The notes under the pieces are model-generated. The model was not told the origin of the DNA. It ran no database searches and saw only the letters and a list, made by a program, of their open reading frames with translations. From Amycolatopsis lexingtonensis (lineage in GTDB: Bacteria; Actinomycetota; Actinomycetes; Mycobacteriales; Pseudonocardiaceae), in assembly GCF_014873755.1 (NCBI RefSeq), contig NZ_JADBEG010000001.1, forward strand, positions 3,970,501 to 4,034,500: 64,000 nucleotides of DNA, given 5' to 3'. Positions 1-5,975 of this stretch are shown here, one piece after another. Both the position numbers and the translations under genes were made by a program. Position 1 is the stretch's first letter; each line of letters starts with the position of its first letter.

Positions 1-127
1 CGATCCACGCGCCCCACGCCGCCGCGTCCGGGAGCTCCTCGGTCTCCGCGGGCGTGCCGCGGTAGCGCAAGGTGCGGATGAAGTCCAGGCACAGCCTGCC
101 CGCACCCGAGCGGAAGCGTTCCGTCAT
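1..127 (-). CDS. ABATE-domain putative stress-response regulator (5' part only)
   Basis: The ATG is at 127-125 and the frame stays open to the window edge, giving about 42 residues that begin MTERFRSGAGRLCLDFIRTL. A basic start followed by LCLDFIRTL, an RGTP segment and a later ELPDAAAWGAWI resembles the N-terminus of the ABATE/CGNR zinc-finger family of putative stress-induced transcription regulators. The C-terminal CGNR zinc finger would lie outside the window. It is transcribed divergently from the MFS gene at 201, and the 73 bp between them hold a perfect inverted repeat, so it may control that exporter. The family call rests on a short N-terminal match only. Confidence 0.6.
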   Translation of the reverse strand, partial: MTERFRSGAGRLCLDFIRTLRYRGTPAETEELPDAAAWGAWI

Positions 128-144
128 GGAGCTCACAGTACGCC

Positions 145-190
145 GGAACCGGTTTGACTGGTACCGTCGGGAACCGATCAAACCGGTTCC
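145..190. promoter_or_regulatory. Inverted-repeat operator between the ABATE regulator and MFS exporter
   Basis: GGAACCGGTTTGA at 145-157 is repeated exactly as its reverse complement at 178-190. Each 13-bp arm contains the self-palindrome AACCGGTT, with arm centres 33-34 bp apart (about three helical turns). A TTGACT hexamer at 154-159 could be a -35 for the rightward gene. The layout suggests two dimer sites on one face of the DNA, but the binding protein is unknown. Confidence 0.65.
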
Positions 191-200
191 AGGGGGCACG

Positions 201-1370
201 ATGACCGACACGAAGCAGGAAGCACCACCCGGCTGGCTCGTGCTGCTGCTGGCCGTCTCCTGTGGACTGACGGTCGCGAACCTCTACTACGCCCAGCCGC
301 TGCTCGCGGAGCTGCGCGGGACGTTCGGGGTGGGCGAAGCCGCCGCCGGCGGGGTCGTCACCGCCACCCAGATCGGGTACGCCGCGGGGATGCTGCTGCT
401 CGTCCCGCTCGGCGACCGGCTCGAGAACCGCGGGCTCGTCGCGACGCTGCTCGCGGTCGCCTCCGCCGGCCTGGTCGTCACCGGGGTCGCGCCCGGGTTC
501 GCCGTGCTGCTGCTCGCTTCCCTGCTCGTCGGGGCGACGTCGGTCGTCGTGCAGATCCTCATCCCGTTCGCCGCCGACCTCTCCCCCGACGACATCCGCG
601 GCCGGATCGTCGGGCGGGTGGTGAGCGGGCTGCTGTTCGGCATCCTGCTCTCGCGCGTGGTCGCGAGCTTCCTGGCCGAGGTGACGAGCTGGCGCGTCGT
701 GTTCCTCATCTCGGCGGCCGCGATGGCCGCGCTCGCCGTCGTGCTGCGGTTCACCCTGCCGCGACGGGCACCCAAGACCGACGTCCCCTACGGGCAGCTG
801 ATCCGCTCGACGCTGGCCATGTGGAAGAAGCACCCGGCGCTTCGCCACCGCGCGCTGTACCAGTCGGCGATGTTCGGCGCCTTCAGCGCGTTCTGGACCA
901 CCATCGCCTTCGTGCTCACGGCGCCGCCGTTCAACTACAGCCAGCTGGGCGTCGGGCTGTTCGCGCTGGCCGGGGCCGCGGGCGCCGCGGTGGCACCGCT
1001 GGCCGGGCGGTGGTCGGACCACGGCCACGGCCGGCGGCTCACCGCGGGCGCCTTCGTGCTCTGCGCGGCGGCCTTCGCGCTCGCCGGGTTCGGCGCGCAC
1101 AGCGTCGTCCTGCTGGCGATCGCCGCGATCGGCGTCGACATGGCGGTCCAGGCGACGCTGGTGACCGGCCAGCACGTGATCTACCAGCTCGACCCGTCCG
1201 CCCGCGCCCGCGTCAACAGCGTGTACCTGGGCACGTTCTTCATCGGCGGCGCGATTGGCTCCCAGGCGGGCTCGGTCGCGTTCCACCTCGGCGGCTGGAC
1301 GGCGGTGGCCGTGTTCGCCGGCGCCCTCCCGCTGCTCGGCCTGGCCGGGATGACCCGCACGCGGGTCTAG
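201..1370 (+). CDS. MFS transporter (drug efflux-like)
   Basis: This 389-residue protein has the alternating hydrophobic pattern of about 12 membrane helices. It carries the conserved loop between helices 2 and 3 (PLGDRLENRG) and a matching loop in the second half (LAGRWSDHGHGRR), both typical of the major facilitator superfamily. The NLYYAQPLLAEL opening resembles the YnfM/sugar-efflux-like subgroup. It probably exports a small molecule by proton antiport; the substrate cannot be told from sequence. The ATG at 201 was chosen because AGGGGG lies 5-10 bases upstream and the inverted-repeat operator ends just before it. A longer open frame from 72 would run through that operator and is unlikely. 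Its stop codon shares CTAG with the convergent reductase. Confidence 0.85.
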   Translation: MTDTKQEAPPGWLVLLLAVSCGLTVANLYYAQPLLAELRGTFGVGEAAAGGVVTATQIGYAAGMLLLVPLGDRLENRGLVATLLAVASAGLVVTGVAPGFAVLLLASLLVGATSVVVQILIPFAADLSPDDIRGRIVGRVVSGLLFGILLSRVVASFLAEVTSWRVVFLISAAAMAALAVVLRFTLPRRAPKTDVPYGQLIRSTLAMWKKHPALRHRALYQSAMFGAFSAFWTTIAFVLTAPPFNYSQLGVGLFALAGAAGAAVAPLAGRWSDHGHGRRLTAGAFVLCAAAFALAGFGAHSVVLLAIAAIGVDMAVQATLVTGQHVIYQLDPSARARVNSVYLGTFFIGGAIGSQAGSVAFHLGGWTAVAVFAGALPLLGLAGMTRTRV

Positions 1371-2197
1371 GCGAAGACGTCCCGCCGCGCGGCGGCCCAT
1401 TCCGCGTACGTCGTTCCGGGACGGCCGAGCAGCTCTTCGACGACACCGGTCGGCACCTCCGGGTGCCGCAGCGTCTCCTCGAAGCCGTCGAGCAGCCAGT
1501 CGACGGCCGTTTCCGGGACGCCGTAGCCGATCCACTGCGCACGCTGCTCCTCGCGGGACAGCTCGCGGAAGCGGATCTCCTTTCCCAGCACCGATCCCAG
1601 CGTCGCGACCTGCCCGCGCAGGCTGATCGCCGCCGGTCCGCTGAGGACGTACGTGGCTCCGACGTGCCCGTCCGAAGTGCACACGCGGGCCGCCACCGCC
1701 GCGATGTCGCCCAGGTCGATCGGCGTCTGCGTGGCGTCGCCGAAGGCCATCCGGACCTCACCGGCGCGGACCATGTCCGCCCAGTCGAGCGTGTTGTTCA
1801 TGAACGCCCCGGGCCGCAGGAAGGTCCAGGCGAAACCGGCCTCCCGCACGGCCGCCTCGACGGCACCGTATTCGTTGCCACTGGACCCCTCGTGCCCATC
1901 CCCGACACTGCTGCCCGACAGCGCGACCACCCGCTCGACCCCGGCGCCGGCCGCGAGCTCGCAGAACCGCCGCACGGTCCGCGCCATCGGCGCCAGGTAG
2001 ACCGCCGAAACCCCCTCGAGCGCCAGGGGCAGCGTCGACGGCTTCGCGAGCGAACCGACCACCACCTCGGCTTCCGGTGGCAGTTTCGCGCGTCCGGGGT
2101 CGACGGTCAGCGCCCGCACCGGCACCCCCGTGGCCAGCAGTTCGTCGACCACCAGGCGCCCCACGCTGCCGGTCGCGCCCGTCACCAAGATCGTCAT
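1367..2197 (-). CDS. NmrA-like NAD(P)-binding oxidoreductase
   Basis: The 276-residue product opens with MTILVTGATGSVGRLVVDEL, a Rossmann dinucleotide-binding motif. It continues with VVVGSLAKPSTL, YLAPMARTVRRFCELAAGAGVERVV and FLRPGAFMNN, the pattern of atypical short-chain dehydrogenases of the NmrA/HSCARG type. Members either reduce small substrates or sense NAD(P)H redox state; which applies is unclear. The ATG at 2197 is preceded by AAGGGG. An in-frame upstream extension would be encoded by the large palindrome at 2208-2247, so the internal start is preferred. It is convergent with the MFS gene with a 4-bp overlap of the stop codons. Confidence 0.8.
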   Translation of the reverse strand: MTILVTGATGSVGRLVVDELLATGVPVRALTVDPGRAKLPPEAEVVVGSLAKPSTLPLALEGVSAVYLAPMARTVRRFCELAAGAGVERVVALSGSSVGDGHEGSSGNEYGAVEAAVREAGFAWTFLRPGAFMNNTLDWADMVRAGEVRMAFGDATQTPIDLGDIAAVAARVCTSDGHVGATYVLSGPAAISLRGQVATLGSVLGKEIRFRELSREEQRAQWIGYGVPETAVDWLLDGFEETLRHPEVPTGVVEELLGRPGTTYAEWAAARRDVFA

Positions 2198-2207
2198 CAC
2201 CAGTCCC

Positions 2208-2247
2208 CTTCTCGTATGCCGTACGACATCGTACGGCATACGAGAAG
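2208..2247. promoter_or_regulatory. 40-bp near-perfect palindrome upstream of the NmrA-like gene
   Basis: CTTCTCGTATGCCGTACGA at 2208-2226 is followed, after two bases, by its exact reverse complement at 2229-2247. The site lies 10 bp upstream of the reductase start and just past the end of the next minus-strand gene. There is no T-run on either side, so an operator for a dimeric or tetrameric repressor (for example TetR type) is more likely than a terminator. No cognate regulator is adjacent. Confidence 0.65.
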
Positions 2248-2255
2248 ACGGTGGG

Positions 2256-2906
2256 TCAGGCGCAGCTGCCGGCGTCCACGGCGAGCAGCGGGTCGTTCGC
2301 CGGCCGGGCGGTGATCGGCGTCGACTCCTGGACGCTCAGCGCGCCGTCGCGCAGGGTGTAGACCGTGCGCGTGCCCGAGTAGGTGAACCGGTCGGTCGGG
2401 CGGCTGACGTCGTCGTTCTCGCTGGCGACGACGACGAACGCGCGGCCGCCCTCGAACGGCGTGCACGCGTAGCCGAGGTGGGCGGCGACACCGCCGCCTT
2501 CGGCCAGCGAGAACGGCTGGTCGTCCGGGCCGACGACGGGACCGAGGTTGCGGCCGTCGAAGTGCAGCGCGGAGAAGAACGTCGTGTTGGCGCCGACCGA
2601 CTGGGTCACGATCAGCTCGGCGCGGCCGTCGCCGTTGAGGTCGGTCACCCGCGGGGCCTCGACGCCGAACTGGCTGTCCGCCGGGAGATGGATCGAGGTG
2701 TAGCTGCCGTTCACCGTGGCCGAGATCAGCTGGTCGTCCCCCACCTGCCGCGCGGTCACGGTTTCGAGTTCGCCGTCGCCGTTCAGATCGGCGGCAGTGG
2801 TGACCGGGTCGGCGGGTGCGGCCAGCGCCGGCACGACGGCGGCGAGGCTCAGCGCGGCGGCGACGCCGGCGACAGTGGCGGTGCGGACGATTCCGGTGCG
2901 GTTCAT
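2256..2906 (-). CDS. Secreted FG-GAP/VCBS-like calcium-loop protein
   Basis: The 216-residue product starts MNRTGIVRTATVAGVAAALS, followed by an Ala-rich hydrophobic stretch and an AxA-like site (PALAAPA), so it should be exported by the Sec pathway. The mature part has two aspartate-rich loops, DLNGDGELE and DLNGDGRAE. These are the hallmark of FG-GAP/VCBS beta-propeller repeats and bind calcium in known members. Only about two repeats are evident, fewer than the seven of a full propeller, so the fold may be partial or divergent. ATG at 2906 has GGAGGGAG upstream. Function is unknown; a cell-surface or substrate-binding role is possible. Confidence 0.7.
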   Translation of the reverse strand: MNRTGIVRTATVAGVAAALSLAAVVPALAAPADPVTTAADLNGDGELETVTARQVGDDQLISATVNGSYTSIHLPADSQFGVEAPRVTDLNGDGRAELIVTQSVGANTTFFSALHFDGRNLGPVVGPDDQPFSLAEGGGVAAHLGYACTPFEGGRAFVVVASENDDVSRPTDRFTYSGTRTVYTLRDGALSVQESTPITARPANDPLLAVDAGSCA

Positions 2907-2921
2907 GAGATCTCCCTCCAC

Positions 2922-2946
2922 CTTCCGGTGATCTTTTCACCGGAAG
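2922..2946. promoter_or_regulatory. Inverted repeat in the leader of the FG-GAP-like gene
   Basis: CTTCCGGTGA (2922-2931) and TCACCGGAAG (2937-2946) are perfect 10-bp arms around a 5-base loop, 16 bases upstream of the ATG at 2906. In the mRNA this would fold immediately 5' of the ribosome binding site. In DNA it could equally be a regulator site. Confidence 0.5.
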
Positions 2947-3061
2947 TGCTCTCATGAAGAAAGACGGCCACGCGAACGTCAGGTGCGCCCGGGGTGTGAT
3001 GCGCCACACAAACGCAACCAGGCCCGTGCGGAACAGTCCAACAGCCTCGCGTCGCTGTTGG

Positions 3062-3090
3062 TTGAACTTTGCCCGATTCGCCGCTAAGCT
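3062..3090 (+). promoter_or_regulatory. Putative promoter of the LPMO gene
   Basis: TTGAAC at 3062-3067 and TAAGCT at 3085-3090 are separated by 17 bp, a good match to a housekeeping sigma promoter. Transcription would begin near 3097, just before the CebR-type palindrome. Confidence 0.5.
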
Positions 3091-3101
3091 CCGTTCCGCA
3101 C

Positions 3102-3115
3102 TGGGAGCGCTCCCA
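3102..3115. promoter_or_regulatory. CebR-type operator (cellobiose-responsive repressor site)
   Basis: TGGGAGCGCTCCCA is a perfect 14-bp palindrome identical to the CebR consensus known from Streptomyces cellulase and cellobiose-uptake genes. It sits immediately downstream of the predicted transcription start and 42 bp before the LPMO start codon, a position suited to repression by road-block. No cebR gene is in the window, so the repressor would act from elsewhere. Confidence 0.8.
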
Positions 3116-3157
3116 CATGGATCAGCACCACTCATCGCCGAGAATGGAGGCCCATCC

Positions 3158-3820
3158 ATGCGCAAGTGCAGCAGCTCCAGGTCCGTCACCCGACGGCGGA
3201 GCGTCCTCGCGCTGATCATCGCCACGCTGGCCGGACTGCTCGCCTGGACCCCGGCGGCGTCGGCGCACGGCACCATCGTCAGCCCCGCCACCCGCGCCTA
3301 CCAGTGCTGGTCGGACTGGGGCAGCCAGCACACGAACCCGGCCATGCAGCAGCAGGACCCCATGTGCTGGCAGGCCTTCCAGGCCAACGCCGACACCATG
3401 TGGAACTGGATGAGCGCGCTGCGGGACGGGCTCGGCGGCAACTTCCAGGGTGCGACGCCCGACGGGCAGCTCTGCAGCAACGCCCTGTCCCGCAACAACT
3501 CCCTCAACACCCCCGGTGCGTGGAAGACGACCAGCCTCGGCAGCACCTTCTCGATGCACCTGTACGACCAGGCCAGCCACGGCGCCGACTTCCTCCGGGT
3601 CTACGTCAGCAAGAACGGGTTCGACCCCACCACCCAGCGCCTCGGCTGGGGCAACCTCGACCTGGTCACCCAGACCGGGAAGTACGCCCCCGCCAAGGAC
3701 ATCACGTTCACCGTCCAGACCTCCGGGGCCTACCGGGGACACCACGTCGTCTTCACGATCTGGCAGGCCTCGCACCAGGACCAGACGTACATGTGGTGCA
3801 GTGACGTGAACTTCGGCTAG
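3158..3820 (+). CDS. AA10 lytic polysaccharide monooxygenase, secreted
   Basis: The 220-residue precursor has a twin-arginine-like basic start (TRRRSVLAL), a hydrophobic core and cleavage after ASA. This exposes His as residue 1 of the mature protein (HGTIVSPATRAYQCW), the N-terminal half of the copper histidine brace. The second brace His is probably in QASHGADFLRVYVS. The C-terminal WQASHQDQTYMWCSDVNFG closely matches cellulose-active Streptomyces LPMO10s of the CelS2 type. There is a single catalytic domain and no carbohydrate-binding module. It should oxidatively cleave crystalline cellulose (chitin is less likely). ATG at 3158 is preceded by GGAGG. The CebR-type operator upstream links it to cellobiose sensing. 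Its stop shares CTAG with the convergent monooxygenase. Confidence 0.9.
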   Translation: MRKCSSSRSVTRRRSVLALIIATLAGLLAWTPAASAHGTIVSPATRAYQCWSDWGSQHTNPAMQQQDPMCWQAFQANADTMWNWMSALRDGLGGNFQGATPDGQLCSNALSRNNSLNTPGAWKTTSLGSTFSMHLYDQASHGADFLRVYVSKNGFDPTTQRLGWGNLDLVTQTGKYAPAKDITFTVQTSGAYRGHHVVFTIWQASHQDQTYMWCSDVNFG

Positions 3821-5286
3821 CGGAGCGCGGCGAGGTAGGCCGAAACCGCCTCGCCGTCCCCCGTGTCGGAGATCAGGCCGAGGTAGCCGTCAGGACGGAT
3901 CAGCACGAGCGTGCGATCGGTCGCGCCGTAGGCCGCGGCCAGGTGACCGCCGGTGTCGGCGAGTTCGCCGGCACCGGCCAGCCGGTCCACCACGCGGAAC
4001 GTCCGCACGCCGGGCGGCAGGGCCGCGGTGCCGAAGTCCAGCACCGTGAAGCGGCCGCCGCGGGTCAGGTCGAACAGCCGGCGGTCACCGTCCACTGTCG
4101 ACAGACCGGGCGCGTCCGGGGCCCGGTCGCCGGCGCGGAGGGCCGCCGTCTCGTCGCGGTCGTCGCGCGCCAGGACCGAGCCGCGGTAGTTCACGGCGAG
4201 CTGGGACGTCTCGGCGTCGCGGCGGATCGGGACGCGTTTCTCGTCGATCGCCTGCTTGAGGCGCGCGTCGGACAGCGCGAGCACGTCCGCGGCGACCGGC
4301 CGCCGTTCGGCTTCGTAGCTGTTGAGCAGCACCGGCGAGGCACCCATCGCGAGCTTCCAGCCGAGGTTGTGCGCGTCCTGGATGCCGGTGTTCATCCCCT
4401 GCCCGCCGGCGGGCGAGTGGATGTGCGCGGCGTCGCCGGCGAGGAACACGCGGCCCTCGCGGTAACGGGCGGCGAGCCGGACATTGGCGCGCCACAACGA
4501 AGTCCACTCCGGCTCGCGGAGGCGGAGATCGGTGCGGCCGCTGCGCCGTTCGAGGACCGCCTCGAGGTTCGCGAGGCCGAGCCCGGGATCCTGCCCGGGC
4601 GCGAGGCTCGCCTGGTACTGGAAGAGGTCCGTCGACGGCAGCGGGCAGAGGGTGACGAGCCCTTCCTCGTGGCGCCACATGTGCCAGGCGTCGCGGTCGA
4701 GGCCTTCGACGCGGACGTCGGCGACGAGCATCCGCACCTCGTCGCGGGTTTCGCCCTCGAACGGGATCCCGGCCCGCTTGCGGACGGCGCTGTGGCCGCC
4801 GTCGCACCCGGCCAGCCACCGCACGGTGACCGTCTCGGTCCCGCCGTCCTTGACGAGCACCGCCGACACACCGTCGGCCGACTGCTCGAAATCCACGAGC
4901 GCGGTGCCGAACTCGACCGCGCCGCCGAGTTCCGCCAGCCGCAGCCGCAGTGCTTCTTCGACCCGCCATTCGGGCGTGATCAGGCTTGCCGGGTAAGGGA
5001 TGCCGGGCTGCTCCGGCAGTGGTCCGGCGCCGCTCAGCGTCACCTCGCCGCCGGGCGTGGTCGACCGGATCGGCATCGCCTGGCGGCCGTGGGCGAGCAC
5101 GCGGTCGACGACGCCGAGGTCGTCGAACACCTCGAGCGAGCGCGGCTGGACCCCCTTGCCGCGCGAGCCCGGCCGGGGACCGGGAGCGGCCTCGACCAGG
5201 CGGAACGGGACGCCGCCGCGAGCGAGTTCGCAGGCCAGCGTGAGCCCGGTCGGGCCGGCCCCGGCGATCAGCACTTCGAGTGACAT
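3817..5286 (-). CDS. FAD-dependent aromatic monooxygenase (PheA/TfdB-like)
   Basis: The 489-residue protein has the three FAD/NAD(P)H signatures of class A flavoprotein hydroxylases. These are GAGPTG near residue 10, a DG motif in LAGCDGGHSAVRKRAGI, and a GD motif in RVFLAGDAAHIHSPAGGQGMN. The C-terminal third (LTRGGRFTVLDFGTA) fits the thioredoxin-like tail of phenol and polyketide hydroxylases. It should hydroxylate an aromatic substrate using NAD(P)H and oxygen; the substrate is unknown. The ATG at 5286 is preceded by GGGGGGAA. It is divergent from a TetR regulator, with paired operators between them, which suggests induction by its own substrate or a toxic aromatic. Confidence 0.88.
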   Translation of the reverse strand: MSLEVLIAGAGPTGLTLACELARGGVPFRLVEAAPGPRPGSRGKGVQPRSLEVFDDLGVVDRVLAHGRQAMPIRSTTPGGEVTLSGAGPLPEQPGIPYPASLITPEWRVEEALRLRLAELGGAVEFGTALVDFEQSADGVSAVLVKDGGTETVTVRWLAGCDGGHSAVRKRAGIPFEGETRDEVRMLVADVRVEGLDRDAWHMWRHEEGLVTLCPLPSTDLFQYQASLAPGQDPGLGLANLEAVLERRSGRTDLRLREPEWTSLWRANVRLAARYREGRVFLAGDAAHIHSPAGGQGMNTGIQDAHNLGWKLAMGASPVLLNSYEAERRPVAADVLALSDARLKQAIDEKRVPIRRDAETSQLAVNYRGSVLARDDRDETAALRAGDRAPDAPGLSTVDGDRRLFDLTRGGRFTVLDFGTAALPPGVRTFRVVDRLAGAGELADTGGHLAAAYGATDRTLVLIRPDGYLGLISDTGDGEAVSAYLAALR

Positions 5287-5303
5287 CGTTCCCCCCGCAC
5301 GTA

Positions 5304-5321
5304 AGAAAGTCATTCCTTTCT
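5304..5321. promoter_or_regulatory. TetR operator O1 (monooxygenase side)
   Basis: The site is the 18-bp sequence AGAAAGTCATTCCTTTCT, with arms AGAAAG/CTTTCT. It is the reverse complement of O2 with one mismatch. It overlaps the expected -10 and start region of the leftward monooxygenase promoter, whose -35 is TTGACA (complement of 5340-5345). Confidence 0.7.
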
Positions 5322-5338
5322 TATCAGGCTAACCCGGG

Positions 5339-5367
5339 TTGTCAAGAAAGGAAAGACTTTCTATCGT
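5339..5367 (+). promoter_or_regulatory. tetR promoter with operator O2 in its spacer
   Basis: TTGTCA (5339-5344) and TATCGT (5362-5367) flank exactly 17 bp. That spacer is almost entirely operator O2, AGAAAGGAAAGACTTTCT at 5345-5362. The start point would fall at about 5373, the GTG start of tetR, implying a leaderless transcript. The -35 elements of the two divergent promoters overlap, so one bound repressor could shut both. Confidence 0.6.
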
Positions 5368-5372
5368 GTGGT

Positions 5373-5975
5373 GTGCCCACCGAACCCGTCCGCCGTCGCC
5401 GGCACGGCAAGCAGCTCGAAGCCGAACTGCTCGCCGCGTGCTGGGACGAGCTGGTCGAGACCGGGTACGCGCGCCTGACGATGGAGTCGATCGCGGTCCG
5501 CGCGCGCACCAGCGAGGCCGTGCTCTACCGCCGCTGGGCCCACAAGGACGAGGTCGTCCTGGCCGCGATCGAGCACTACGGCGCCACCCACCCGGTCGCG
5601 GCCCCCAACACCGGCACCCTGCGCGGTGACCTGATCGCCGGGCTGACGGCACTGGGCGAAACCCGCGCCACGTTCTTCGCCATCGCCGCGGCCACCGCGT
5701 TCTCGGGGCTGCTGGCCAGCACCGGCCTGACCCCCGCACAGGTCCGGACCAAGATGATGGGCGAAAAGGCCCGCCCACGCGAACGGCCCCTCTACCGGCG
5801 CGCCCACGACCGCGGCGAGATCGACCTCGAGCGCTTGCCCACCGCCCTGCTCGAAATGCCGTTCGACCTGGTGCGCCACGACCTGCTGATGGAGCTGAAG
5901 CCGCCCGCGCCCGCCCGCATCCGGGCGATCGTCGACGAGCTGTTCCTGCCTCTGGCCGGCCGGGCTAGAGGGTGA
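5373..5975 (+). CDS. TetR-family transcriptional regulator
   Basis: The 200-residue protein has an N-terminal TetR helix-turn-helix: LLAACWDELVETGYARLTMESIAVRARTSEAVLYRRWAHKDEVV. It is followed by a helical ligand-binding region. The GTG at 5373 is chosen because the predicted promoter initiates there and there is no well-spaced Shine-Dalgarno. An earlier ATG at 5280 would run through both operators. It probably represses itself and the divergent flavin monooxygenase. Its last 11 bases overlap the convergent KAP gene. Confidence 0.85.
   Translation: MPTEPVRRRRHGKQLEAELLAACWDELVETGYARLTMESIAVRARTSEAVLYRRWAHKDEVVLAAIEHYGATHPVAAPNTGTLRGDLIAGLTALGETRATFFAIAAATAFSGLLASTGLTPAQVRTKMMGEKARPRERPLYRRAHDRGEIDLERLPTALLEMPFDLVRHDLLMELKPPAPARIRAIVDELFLPLAGRARG

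Noticed and set aside
821..2314. Plus-strand open frame across the MFS 3' half and the NmrA-like gene
   Set aside because: It overlaps two well-supported genes in other frames and the palindromic operator. The translation is Arg-rich with no homology signal.
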